A stretch of DNA of 64,000 nucleotides, from positions 1,426,001 through 1,490,000 of the forward strand of contig NZ_CP068439.1 of the NCBI RefSeq assembly GCF_016757735.1, written 5' to 3'. This document shows, in pieces, positions 34,149-42,810 of the stretch. Positions within the stretch are counted from its first letter, which is position 1; every line of letters begins with the position of its first letter. The position numbers and the translations under genes are program-made. Source of the DNA: Aequorivita iocasae. Lineage in GTDB: Bacteria > Bacteroidota > Bacteroidia > Flavobacteriales > Flavobacteriaceae. Under the pieces are notes generated by a model that saw nothing but the letters and a program-made list of their open reading frames with translations, had not been told where the DNA came from and made no database searches.

Positions 34149-36793
34149 TTGCCTGTTTTTGTAGTGTCGGTTTTCTTTTTCTTTCCGCCCAAAATTCCAC
34201 CTAACACATCCCTTATAATTTTTGTGTTTTGTTGTTGTGTAGTTTGTTGTTGATTATTATTTGTATTCGTTTTAGTGGAATCCTGTTTGGTTCCACCTCC
34301 CAAAATATCTCCCAGAATACCAGTTCCTTGATTTAACAATTTGTCTTTTTGCTTGGCTAAAATTTGTTTTGTCAGGGTATTAATAGCCGTTTCTGCGTTT
34401 AAGGAAACTTGTGGATTGGTAAAAGTTCCTTTTAGGCCAATGGGCAATGCAACACTCATCGCATCAGCTTCCTGAGGACTTAAATTTTGAAGCAATTTAG
34501 TAACATCATTGCCCAAATATTTTGCAGGTACATCCATCATTACATTATAGTCAATGGATTTGTCCAAGCCGTGAGTTCCGGCAACCGTAACATTGATTCC
34601 CTTAATGTCAAAATCAAAAGGCTTCACTTCAATCTTTCCATTGTTAAAGGTGAAATTTGTGCTCACATCCCTTAAGCTTAACCTATCCAAATTTAAAAAT
34701 GAAACTTTGTTGCCCAATGCAGCCAGCAACGGGGCTTGTTGCGGATTAACTTCGGCAGTAATAATTTGTGCCAACGCAGTTCCAGCAAGGGTGGATAGTT
34801 TTGGGGAAAGATCATTTGTGAGCTGTCCGGTCAATTCAAATTTGGTGTTTAAATTCCCTTGTAAGGCTTTTGCTATGGGAACTAAAAACTGAAACATCTC
34901 TAATTGCTTGAATGATTGGTCAATATCAATTTTGCTTAAATCCAAGTTCATTGCAAAAGTGGGAGTTTCGTTTTTGGTTGAAACATTTCCGGAAAGTGCA
35001 ATGTTTCCGCCAAAAATATTAGAGGTAAAATTGCTGATGGTAATTGTTTCATTTGCAATGGCGGCGGTTCCCTTTGCATTTTTTAATTCTAAATTGTCAT
35101 AAATTACTTTGCTTGCGTTGAAATCTAAAGTAGCATCCAAAAAATCTGGGATTTTTACAGCTTCCGAAGAGGCTGTTCTTTTAGGAGTGGTTTCTTTTTC
35201 TTCAGAATTCTTTTCGGAAGAAACGTTTTCCGAAGCCATAAAATCATTCACGTTAAAAGTGTTTGATTGCAACGCAAAGCGTCCTTTCAAATCCTGTTTG
35301 CTCATCAAAAAAGGGATTAGGTTTTGAATGTTTCCAGAGGCTTTGATATCGGTTTGTCCGGTAGTTGCATTTAGTGCTTTCAGCGTGATTATGCCAGGTT
35401 GCATTGCGAGATTTGCATTGGCCACTTTCAATTCGTTTTTAAAACCTGCATCATAATTAAAGTTGGTCAGGCTTGCGGTACCGCGTGCGTCTATTTTATC
35501 GTAACGTTCCTTTTCCACAGAATCCATATCAAAATTAGCAATAACATCAGCTTTGAAAATTCCGCTAAGTTTTTGTTCCATTTCCACAGGCAATACCTTT
35601 TCAATATTTGCTAAATTAAGTGTGCCCTGCATTTCCATGTTCACCAGTGGGTTTTCGGTTATATTCTTGATGCTTCCATTCATTCTGAAAGGTTCGCCAT
35701 CAATGCTAAATGTCAATTTTGGAATGTTGAGGTAGGTGTCTTTTAACAGGCCTGTTTCATTTTTTAATTGGGCGTCAATAGTGATATTGTCAACTCTTTT
35801 GGGTAAGTCTGGGTATTTAAAGGAAGCATTTTCGCTCGCTATTTTTATATCCATCATTGGGATGTGGGTGCTATCCACAATACCTTTTAGCATACCATTT
35901 ACGGTGAAGTTTCCAGTAGTTTTTACATCATTTATTTGCTTCACATAGGTTTCTGGGATAACGGCTAAAAAGTTTTTAAAATCAGAAGAAGGTGTTTTGA
36001 AAGTAAGGTCTACTTCATTATTGTTTTCGTTCACTTTCACATAGCCATCAAACGTAAGTGGAAGCTCGTTGATTTTGGCTTCGTTTTCTAAGAAAGTATA
36101 TTTTTGGTTTTTGAGATCGAGTTTAAAAACTGCATTTAGCGAAACCCTGTTTTTGGTTAGGTATTCTGTACTGTCAAGGCGAAATGAAGCAAGTGCTTCG
36201 GTTTCGGTGTCCAGATTGCTTATTTCCTGTGAAAGATCACCACTTCCCTTATGCTGTACTTCGGTAAGTATTATGTAGGTTTTTGTGGCTTCGTCCAAAT
36301 AATTTATGCGCGAATTATTTATTTCATAATTTTTCAGATCAAAAGTAAATCCGCCACTGGATTCTGCATTAGTCGTAGCGGGGGCGTCTTTTTTTATGGC
36401 AATGTCATAATTTGCATTTCCAAGGGAATCTATCTTTATATTTACAAAAGCTTCGTCAAGTCTTACTTCATCCACTTTTATTGCTTCGTTGCTTTTTTTG
36501 AAAAGTTGCATAATGCCCATATCTAGTGAAAGCGTCTTGCCGCTTGCTAAAGTATCGCCCTCAAAAGGGGCTTTGTTGATTACATTAAAATTATTCAACT
36601 GAAGTGAAGCATCAGGAAAACTACTGAAAAGACTCAAGTCGAGATCTTCCCAGGTTACTGTGGCGTTGAGGTTTTCATTGATGGTGCGTTTCAGCATTTT
36701 TTCAAGGCTTCCTTTAAAAATGAATGGTGCCGCAATCAGCAATAAAACCAGGATTCCAAGAATAATTCCTGTTATTTTAAGTATTTTCTTCAT
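34145..36793 (-). CDS. AsmA-like envelope protein
   Basis: An 882-residue protein with an N-terminal membrane anchor (ILKITGIILGILVLLLIAAPFIF, about 4-26) and a long periplasmic region of repeated beta strands. The opening SLEKMLKRTINENLNATVTW and the later NLDLSKIDIDQSFKQLEMF and VTVAGTHGLDKSIDYNVMMD match the AsmA family. AsmA/TamB/YhdP proteins form beta-groove bridges that carry phospholipids between the membranes or affect outer-membrane assembly. The C terminus (about 835-882) is a low-complexity Gln, Asn, Lys and Thr tail (TNTNNNQQQTTQQQN). The stop codon overlaps that of the DUF2797 gene. Confidence 0.88.
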   Translation of the reverse strand: MKKILKITGIILGILVLLLIAAPFIFKGSLEKMLKRTINENLNATVTWEDLDLSLFSSFPDASLQLNNFNVINKAPFEGDTLASGKTLSLDMGIMQLFKKSNEAIKVDEVRLDEAFVNIKIDSLGNANYDIAIKKDAPATTNAESSGGFTFDLKNYEINNSRINYLDEATKTYIILTEVQHKGSGDLSQEISNLDTETEALASFRLDSTEYLTKNRVSLNAVFKLDLKNQKYTFLENEAKINELPLTFDGYVKVNENNNEVDLTFKTPSSDFKNFLAVIPETYVKQINDVKTTGNFTVNGMLKGIVDSTHIPMMDIKIASENASFKYPDLPKRVDNITIDAQLKNETGLLKDTYLNIPKLTFSIDGEPFRMNGSIKNITENPLVNMEMQGTLNLANIEKVLPVEMEQKLSGIFKADVIANFDMDSVEKERYDKIDARGTASLTNFNYDAGFKNELKVANANLAMQPGIITLKALNATTGQTDIKASGNIQNLIPFLMSKQDLKGRFALQSNTFNVNDFMASENVSSEKNSEEKETTPKRTASSEAVKIPDFLDATLDFNASKVIYDNLELKNAKGTAAIANETITISNFTSNIFGGNIALSGNVSTKNETPTFAMNLDLSKIDIDQSFKQLEMFQFLVPIAKALQGNLNTKFELTGQLTNDLSPKLSTLAGTALAQIITAEVNPQQAPLLAALGNKVSFLNLDRLSLRDVSTNFTFNNGKIEVKPFDFDIKGINVTVAGTHGLDKSIDYNVMMDVPAKYLGNDVTKLLQNLSPQEADAMSVALPIGLKGTFTNPQVSLNAETAINTLTKQILAKQKDKLLNQGTGILGDILGGGTKQDSTKTNTNNNQQQTTQQQNTKIIRDVLGGILGGKKKKTDTTKTGN

Positions 36794-36933
36794 AAAAATT
36801 TTGAAATTTCTTTGGTGATACTTCCTTTGGAAACAAACAGTTAAAATAAGCTGTTTCCGTAATGTTTATATCTACACACAAATTTACTTGGTAGTCTTTT
36901 TCTTTTCCTTAATTTCGTCTTAAATGTTAAAAT

Positions 36934-38070
36934 TTGAATCAGTTGCAACCACTTTATAACGTTTATCTCTCCCTTGGCAGCAATATGGGCAATCGCTCTG
37001 AGTATCTTCAAAATGCAGTAAATTCGCTGTTTGAAGAGGTAGGGAGTATCGTAAAAATCTCTTCGGTTTACCAGACCCCGGCAATGGGTTTTGATGGAGA
37101 TCCGTTTTTGAATTGTGCCGTGTGGCTGCAAACTAATTTAAAACCTGCCACAGTCCTAAAATCAATTTTGCAAATTGAAAAGACCATGGGTCGCAAGCGC
37201 AATGCTCTCCAGGCATATACTTCGCGGCCTATAGATATTGACATCATATTAATTGACGATTTGATTATTGAGTCCGAAAAACTCACTGTTCCACATCCAG
37301 AAATGCAAAAGCGAAAGTTTGTGTTGCAGCCTTTGGCCGACCTCAATTCACACTTAATACATCCAGTTTTTGAAAAAAACATAATAAAAATTTTAGCCGA
37401 GAGTGAAGACTCAAGTGTGCTTCAAAAGCAGTCCAAATGGCTTACCAACCCGATGAAGGACTACAATATTTCACAATATAATTATATTGCGATTGAAGGA
37501 AACATTGGGGCCGGAAAAACAAGTTTGGCCACCAAGATTGCAAATGATTTTAACGCAAAACTAATTTTGGAACGTTTTAAGGACAACCCTTTTCTTCCAA
37601 AATTTTATGAAGATGCCGCGCGTTACGCTTTTCCATTAGAAATGTCCTTTTTGGCAGACCGTTACCAACAATTGGTAGACGATATTACCCAGTTCGATCT
37701 TTTTAAGGAGTCTGTCATTGCAGATTACGATGTAAATAAATCCCTCATTTTTGCAGGCATCACTTTGCCCGAGGAAGAATATGCGCTTTACAAAAAACTT
37801 TTTCAAGTAATGCACAAAGATGTCCCAAAGCCAGATAAATATATTTACCTATACCAAAACACCGACCGCCTTTTGGAAAATATAAAAAAAAGGGGCCGTA
37901 AGTATGAGCAGAGTATAGAAGCATCTTATCTGCAAAAATTGAATGCAGGTTATCTTGAATTCATTAAAAACCAACATTCTGAAAACATAAAAATTATCAA
38001 CATTTCCGAGCTTGACTTTCTAAAAAAACGCGCAGATTATCTGTGTGTTTTAAAAAAAATAATTTCCTAA
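36934..38070 (+). CDS. Fusion of HPPK (FolK) and deoxynucleoside kinase
   Basis: A 378-residue bifunctional protein. Residues about 5-165 are 6-hydroxymethyl-7,8-dihydropterin pyrophosphokinase: VYLSLGSNMGNR, RPIDIDIILIDD (metal-binding aspartates at 101 and 103) and VPHPEMQKRKFVLQPLADL. Residues about 180-378 are a deoxynucleoside kinase: P-loop GNIGAGKT at 189-196, ERFKDNPF, LADRYQQLVDD and the lid KRGRKYEQSI. The first half makes a folate precursor; the second phosphorylates deoxynucleosides. No ATG precedes the conserved SLGSN motif in frame, so a TTG at 36934 (or slightly downstream) must start translation. The fusion is widespread in Flavobacteriia as far as I recall. Confidence 0.92.
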   Translation: MNQLQPLYNVYLSLGSNMGNRSEYLQNAVNSLFEEVGSIVKISSVYQTPAMGFDGDPFLNCAVWLQTNLKPATVLKSILQIEKTMGRKRNALQAYTSRPIDIDIILIDDLIIESEKLTVPHPEMQKRKFVLQPLADLNSHLIHPVFEKNIIKILAESEDSSVLQKQSKWLTNPMKDYNISQYNYIAIEGNIGAGKTSLATKIANDFNAKLILERFKDNPFLPKFYEDAARYAFPLEMSFLADRYQQLVDDITQFDLFKESVIADYDVNKSLIFAGITLPEEEYALYKKLFQVMHKDVPKPDKYIYLYQNTDRLLENIKKRGRKYEQSIEASYLQKLNAGYLEFIKNQHSENIKIINISELDFLKKRADYLCVLKKIIS

Positions 38071-38146
38071 AAAGCCTCAGTCACAAGTTACAATTAGCAG
38101 TCTTTTTACTGTAAACTGAAAACTGCGAGAGCCTACTTAATTTGCT

Positions 38147-38154
38147 TACCTTTG
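38147..38154 (+). promoter_or_regulatory. Candidate -7 box for the pseudouridine-synthase-like gene
   Basis: TACCTTTG matches TAnnTTTG exactly and lies 13 bases before the ATG. No good TTTG -33 element is seen at the expected distance, so confidence is moderate. Confidence 0.45.
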
Positions 38155-38167
38155 CAAAAAAGTAACT

Positions 38168-39100
38168 ATGAGCAGACAAGAGAATCAAAACAGAGGAAAA
38201 GCTTCAGGGCGTGGTAGTAATAACCAGCGCAACCGAAGCAATGCAAGAGGAAATGCTCCTTTAAAATCAGAATCCACACCAAAAAAAACCGGGCGTCAAC
38301 AAGATCCTACGGCCAAGCCGAAATTGCGGTTTGATAAAACGGGCAAGGAAATAGGCCGCAGGGAAAAATTAGTAAAAGAAGTAAAAAAGAGCAACCCAGA
38401 AGACGGTATTCGTCTTAATAAATATATTGCGAATAGCGGTGTATGCTCACGTCGCGAGGCTGACACCTATATTGCAACAGGTTTGGTTTCCGTAAACGGA
38501 AAAATAATAAATGAAATGGGTTACAAGGTGCAATTAAGTGATGATGTGCGTTTTGACGGCCGCCGATTGAACCCAGAGCCAAACACATACGTATTGCTGA
38601 ACAAGCCAAAAGGTTTTGCAACTACAGACAGTAACGCAAAGGGCATGACTGTAATGGACTTGGTGGCGAACGCCACGACGGCAAAAATAAAACCTTTCGG
38701 CCGCTTGGGTAGAAATGCTACGGGGCTTTTGCTTTTTACAAATGATGATGAGTTCGTGCAAAAATTCACCAAAAAAGGAATTCCGCGTTTGTTCCATATA
38801 GAACTTGACAAAAACCTAAAGGCTGAGCATCTTAAAAAAATAAAAGATGGTTTCAGTATTGAGGGAAAGGAAATTTCCGTGGAGGAAATAAGTTATGTAG
38901 ATAACGCGCCAAAAAGTGAAATAGGCCTAAAAATAAAACATACCGGGAACAGCATTATACGAACTATTTTTGAACATTTGGGTTATGATGTAGTGCGGGT
39001 AGATTGTGTTACGCTCGGGCCCTTGACCAAAAAAGATTTGCCGCGCGGCCGCTGGAGAACCCTTACTGAAAAGGAACTCAATATGTTCAGCATGTTATAA
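38168..39100 (+). CDS. RsuA/RluB-family pseudouridine synthase homologue lacking the catalytic Asp
   Basis: A 310-residue protein. Residues 1-78 are a basic, low-complexity arm. Residues about 80-140 form an S4 RNA-binding domain (RLNKYIANSGVCSRREAD). From 141 the pseudouridine synthase fold begins with YVLLNKPKGFATT. The catalytic motif, normally GRLD or GRMD followed by xxTxGLLL, reads GRLGRNATGLLLFTND, so the essential Asp is Gly181 (codon GGT at 38708-38710). The usual K-x-Y active-site segment reads RLF (Phe209), and the common LDRV near the end reads VDCV. It therefore probably cannot make pseudouridine and may act as an RNA-binding or ribosome-assembly factor. The fold is secure; lack of activity is inferred. 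Confidence 0.9.
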   Translation: MSRQENQNRGKASGRGSNNQRNRSNARGNAPLKSESTPKKTGRQQDPTAKPKLRFDKTGKEIGRREKLVKEVKKSNPEDGIRLNKYIANSGVCSRREADTYIATGLVSVNGKIINEMGYKVQLSDDVRFDGRRLNPEPNTYVLLNKPKGFATTDSNAKGMTVMDLVANATTAKIKPFGRLGRNATGLLLFTNDDEFVQKFTKKGIPRLFHIELDKNLKAEHLKKIKDGFSIEGKEISVEEISYVDNAPKSEIGLKIKHTGNSIIRTIFEHLGYDVVRVDCVTLGPLTKKDLPRGRWRTLTEKELNMFSML

Positions 39101-39410
39101 GGGAAAATGAAATTTTCTCCAATTCATTAATTATTGAATTTTTTTTGGCACTTTTGTAGTGAAAACAAATTAAGCGACAGTATTTTTAAAATGGTTGGTT
39201 TTTGAAAACTTTCAGAAACAAAGATTCTAAATGAACAATACCTTTTTATTTCCCATAGCTGCAATTCAGCATGTTTCGGGCACAAGTTCCACTATAAATG
39301 CTTGGCCTATTCACATCTAATCTTCAAGTTAATTTTTTGTTATACTCTCCATTTTTTGGGGATTACGCAGCAAGAATTTTTAATTTACACTTTTCAACGA
39401 AAACAAAAGA
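39101..39410 (+). other. 310-bp leader region upstream of the polyamine genes
   Basis: No gene was recognised. Apart from the weak hairpin at its start, the region holds one short open frame of 29 codons (ATG at 39231, stop at 39318-39320) with no arginine codon. The remaining sequence is AT-rich. No tRNA-like fold, known riboswitch core or convincing TAnnTTTG promoter was seen. Its length is unusual in this compact window and leaves room for an untranslated regulatory leader. Confidence 0.4.
39121..39146 (+). terminator. Weak AT-rich terminator after the pseudouridine-synthase-like gene
   Basis: AATTCA at 39121-39126 pairs with TGAATT at 39135-39140, followed by at least six T residues. The stem has low GC, so efficiency is uncertain. 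Confidence 0.4.
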
Positions 39411-40808
39411 ATGAACACCAAATACATAGATTTAATAAACCAAACGTATTATTTTCCACAGGAAGAATTTCGCTTGGGCGATAATGGCCTGGAATTTCAC
39501 GGCGTAGATTTAATGGGCCTTGTTGAAAAATACGGAGCTCCCTTAAAATTTACATACCTGCCAAAAATTTCAGAAAATATTAATTTGGCAAAAAAATGGT
39601 TTGCGGACGCTATTGAAAAAAACAACTATAAAGGCACGTACAACTACTGTTATTGCACCAAAAGTTCGCACTTCAAACACGTATTGAATGAAGCTCTAAA
39701 GAATGACATACACATAGAAACCTCTTCGGCGTTTGATATTGATATTGTAGAGCGTTTAAAGAAAACCGGAAAGGTATCAGATAAAACTTATGTAATTTGC
39801 AATGGCTTCAAACGCGACCGTTATATAGATAACATAGCCCGTTTAATTAACAACGGTCATGAAAACTGCATCCCGATTATTGATAATTATGAAGAGATCG
39901 AGCTGCTTTCAGACAGTATTGACAACCACTTCAATGTAGGTATCCGTATTGCTTCCGAAGAAGAGCCAAAGTTTGAATTTTATACTTCCAGATTGGGCAT
40001 TGGATACAAAAATATAATCCCTTTTTATGAAGAGCAGATAAAAAACAACGAACGTGTAGATTTAAAGATGCTACATTTCTTCATAAATACAGGAATACGC
40101 GACACGGCTTATTACTGGAACGAATTGGTGAAGTGTCTAAAGGTATATGTACGTCTTAAAAAAATCTGTCCTTCTTTGGACAGTCTTAACATTGGCGGTG
40201 GTTTTCCGATAAAAAACTCATTAGCGTTTGAGTACGATTATCAGTATATGATTGATGAGATTTTAAACCAGATAAACATTACCTGTGCAGAGGCAGATGT
40301 GCCGGTACCACACATATTTACAGAATTTGGAAGCTTTACCGTAGGAGAGAGCGGTGGTGCCATTTATGAGATTTTATACCAAAAACAACAAAACGACCGC
40401 GAAAAGTGGAATATGATTAATTCATCTTTCATCACAACCTTACCAGACACTTGGGCCATCAGCAAACGTTTTATTATGCTTGCCGTAAACCGTTGGAATG
40501 ATGAATATGAAAGAGTGCTCTTGGGTGGATTGACCTGTGATAGTGATGACTATTATAACAGTGAGCAAAACATGGCAGCTATTTATCTGCCAAAGTTCAG
40601 AAAAGAAAAACCTTTGTATATTGGCTTCTTTAATACAGGAGCATACCAAGAAACCATTGGCGGGTTTGGGGGCTTGCAGCACTGCTTGATTCCTTCGCCA
40701 AAGCATATTTTGATTGACAGAGATAAAAACAACAATTTAACATACCAACTATTTTCAGAACAACAAACAAGCGAGCAATTGCTAAACATTTTAGGTTATG
40801 AGCACTAA
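39411..40808 (+). CDS. speA: Arginine decarboxylase, Bacteroidota biosynthetic type
   Basis: A 465-residue PLP-dependent decarboxylase of the alanine-racemase fold. The cofactor lysine lies in NYCYCTKSSHFKHV (about residue 84), followed by HIETSSAFDIDIV, the glycine-rich phosphate loop SLNIGGGFPIKN, and the C-terminal GGLTCDSDDYYN segment that supplies the active-site Cys and Asp. It is shorter than the E. coli SpeA type (about 630-660 residues). It should convert arginine to agmatine. The agmatinase gene overlaps its 3' end by 11 bp, supporting arginine as substrate, although related enzymes use diaminopimelate or other amino acids. Confidence 0.88.
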   Translation: MNTKYIDLINQTYYFPQEEFRLGDNGLEFHGVDLMGLVEKYGAPLKFTYLPKISENINLAKKWFADAIEKNNYKGTYNYCYCTKSSHFKHVLNEALKNDIHIETSSAFDIDIVERLKKTGKVSDKTYVICNGFKRDRYIDNIARLINNGHENCIPIIDNYEEIELLSDSIDNHFNVGIRIASEEEPKFEFYTSRLGIGYKNIIPFYEEQIKNNERVDLKMLHFFINTGIRDTAYYWNELVKCLKVYVRLKKICPSLDSLNIGGGFPIKNSLAFEYDYQYMIDEILNQINITCAEADVPVPHIFTEFGSFTVGESGGAIYEILYQKQQNDREKWNMINSSFITTLPDTWAISKRFIMLAVNRWNDEYERVLLGGLTCDSDDYYNSEQNMAAIYLPKFRKEKPLYIGFFNTGAYQETIGGFGGLQHCLIPSPKHILIDRDKNNNLTYQLFSEQQTSEQLLNILGYEH

Positions 40809-41733
40809 GACGTACGCAGGTATCCCGCAAAAATATGCGGCCCTAGAAACATCAAAAATTGTATTGATCCCAGTTCCTTACGATGGAACAAGCACTTGGC
40901 AAAAAGGAGCCGACAAAGGCCCAGAGGCCTTCTTGGATGCTTCAGAAAACATGGAGCTTTACGACATTGAAACCCAAACAGAGGTTTACAAACAAGGAGT
41001 TTATTTAGCAGATGCAATTACAGAAAATTCCTCTCCGGAAGCCGTTGTCTCTGAAGTTCACAAAATCACAAAAGACTATATAAAACGCAATAAATTCGTA
41101 ACTATTTTTGGTGGGGAGCATAGTATTTCCATAGGAACCATTCGTGCTTTCAACGAGTGTTTTGATAATCTAACCGTCCTTCACATAGATGCACACGCAG
41201 ATTTGCGCAAGGAATTTCATGGGAGTAAGTGCAACCATGCCTGCGCGGTATACGAAGCAAGCCAGACCACAAACCTGGTGCAAGTGGGAATACGTAGTAT
41301 GGACATTGCCGAAACCCGCGTCATGGACGAGGAAAAGGTTTTCTTCGCACACGATATGGCCAAGGATGAATATTGGATGGACAAGGTTATTGAAGCTCTG
41401 GGAGACAACGTTTTCATAACCTTCGATCTTGACGCACTAGACCCTTCAATCTTGCCTTCAACTGGAACACCAGAGCCTGGCGGACTTTTCTGGTACGAAA
41501 CCCTTGATTTCCTAAAACAGGTTTTTGAGGAGCGTAACGTGGTAGGTTTTGATATTGTCGAACTGTGCCCAAATAAGGATGAAAAGGCTTCAGATTTTGT
41601 GGCGGCAAAACTCTACTATAAAATGCTTACCTACAAATTTGCGGGCACGGACGAAGAAGACGAATACGAAAGCAATTTTAACGAAACCAAAAAAGGCGTT
41701 TCAAAATTTAATACCGAAGAAGATGAGTACTAG
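40798..41733 (+). CDS. speB: Agmatinase
   Basis: A 311-residue ureohydrolase. All metal-binding motifs are intact: FGGEHSISIG, HIDAHADL and ITFDLDALDPS, giving the two-manganese site, and GTPEPGGLFWYE fits the agmatinase substrate loop. It hydrolyses agmatine to putrescine and urea. It overlaps speA upstream by 11 bp and the deoxyhypusine-synthase-like gene downstream by 11 bp, so three genes are tightly coupled. The acidic C-terminal tail (about 285-311, TDEEDEYESNFNE) is unusual for the family and has no obvious function. Confidence 0.94.
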   Translation: MSTKTYAGIPQKYAALETSKIVLIPVPYDGTSTWQKGADKGPEAFLDASENMELYDIETQTEVYKQGVYLADAITENSSPEAVVSEVHKITKDYIKRNKFVTIFGGEHSISIGTIRAFNECFDNLTVLHIDAHADLRKEFHGSKCNHACAVYEASQTTNLVQVGIRSMDIAETRVMDEEKVFFAHDMAKDEYWMDKVIEALGDNVFITFDLDALDPSILPSTGTPEPGGLFWYETLDFLKQVFEERNVVGFDIVELCPNKDEKASDFVAAKLYYKMLTYKFAGTDEEDEYESNFNETKKGVSKFNTEEDEY

Positions 41734-42700
41734 CAAAGGATCCATTTCCCAATTTATTGAAAAATATTATTTACACTTCAACGCAGCCGCCCTTGTGGAT
41801 GCCGCAAAAGGATACGAGGCCCAATTGAACAATGGCTCAAAAATGCTCGTCTCGCTTGCCGGAGCAATGAGTACTGCCGAATTGGGAAAGATTTTTGCTG
41901 AAATGATACGTCAGGATAAGGTGCATATCATTTCCTGCACGGGCGCAAATCTTGAAGAGGACATTATGAATCTGGTGGCACACAGCCATTACAAACGCGT
42001 TCCGAATTACCGCGATTTAACGCCACAGGATGAGTGGGATTTATTGGAAAACGGAATGAACCGCGTTACCGATACCTGTATTCCCGAGGAAGAAGCTTTC
42101 CGAAGAATTCAAAAGCACATTGTAAAACTCTGGAAAGAAGCCGAAGCAAATGGTGAACGCTACCTGCCTCACGAGTATATGTACAAACTTTTGTTGAGCG
42201 GTGTAATGGAAGAACATTACGAAATAGACTTAAAAGATTCATGGATGTACGCCGCCGCGGAAAAGAATTTACCGATAGTTTGTCCAGGTTGGGAAGACAG
42301 TACTATGGGCAACATCTTCGCAAGTTATGTACTTAAAGGCGAATTGAAAGCTTCTACCATGAAAAGCGGAATTGAGTATATGACTTTCCTCGCAGATTGG
42401 TACACAGATAATTCTGAAAAAGGAATCGGTTTCTTCCAAATAGGAGGGGGAATCGCGGGAGATTTCCCAATATGTGTCGTGCCCATGCTATACCAAGATA
42501 TGGAAAGGACAGACACTCCGTTCTGGAGTTATTTCTGCCAAATCAGTGATTCCACAACCAGTTTCGGAAGCTATTCGGGAGCCGTCCCGAATGAGAAAAT
42601 CACGTGGGGAAAACTGGATATGGACACGCCAAAATTCATCATAGAAAGTGATGCAACCATCGTTGCGCCTTTAATTTTTGCGTACCTTTTAGGTATGTAA
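41723..42700 (+). CDS. Deoxyhypusine-synthase-like protein, probable homospermidine synthase
   Basis: The ATG at 41723, inside the end of speB, gives 325 residues; the longer open frame merely reads through speB in another frame. The fold is that of deoxyhypusine synthase: VSLAGAMSTAELG, IISCTGANLEEDI, NLPIVCPGWEDS, FQIGGGIAGD and ITWGKLDMD, where K297 matches the catalytic lysine. The eukaryotic GGG-xxKHH histidines are replaced (GGGIAGDFP), as expected for the bacterial DHS-like group. Bacteria lack the eIF5A substrate, and such proteins have been reported to make sym-homospermidine from putrescine, for example in Anabaena. Coupling to speA and speB, which supply putrescine, supports that reading. 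Enzymatic identity remains inferred. Confidence 0.82.
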   Translation: MSTSKGSISQFIEKYYLHFNAAALVDAAKGYEAQLNNGSKMLVSLAGAMSTAELGKIFAEMIRQDKVHIISCTGANLEEDIMNLVAHSHYKRVPNYRDLTPQDEWDLLENGMNRVTDTCIPEEEAFRRIQKHIVKLWKEAEANGERYLPHEYMYKLLLSGVMEEHYEIDLKDSWMYAAAEKNLPIVCPGWEDSTMGNIFASYVLKGELKASTMKSGIEYMTFLADWYTDNSEKGIGFFQIGGGIAGDFPICVVPMLYQDMERTDTPFWSYFCQISDSTTSFGSYSGAVPNEKITWGKLDMDTPKFIIESDATIVAPLIFAYLLGM

Positions 42701-42810
42701 AAAAGGAATATTTTTTTCGAAGAAATACGAATTCCAAAAATTTAGAAATCTTTTCCCTCAACCAATTAAGTTGGGGGAAAGGATTATGGTTTATATAATA
42801 AAATGAAAGA

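Noticed and set aside
39302-39484. Plus-strand open frame of 60 codons before speA
   Set aside because: It overlaps the conserved N terminus of the decarboxylase in another frame and has no independent support.
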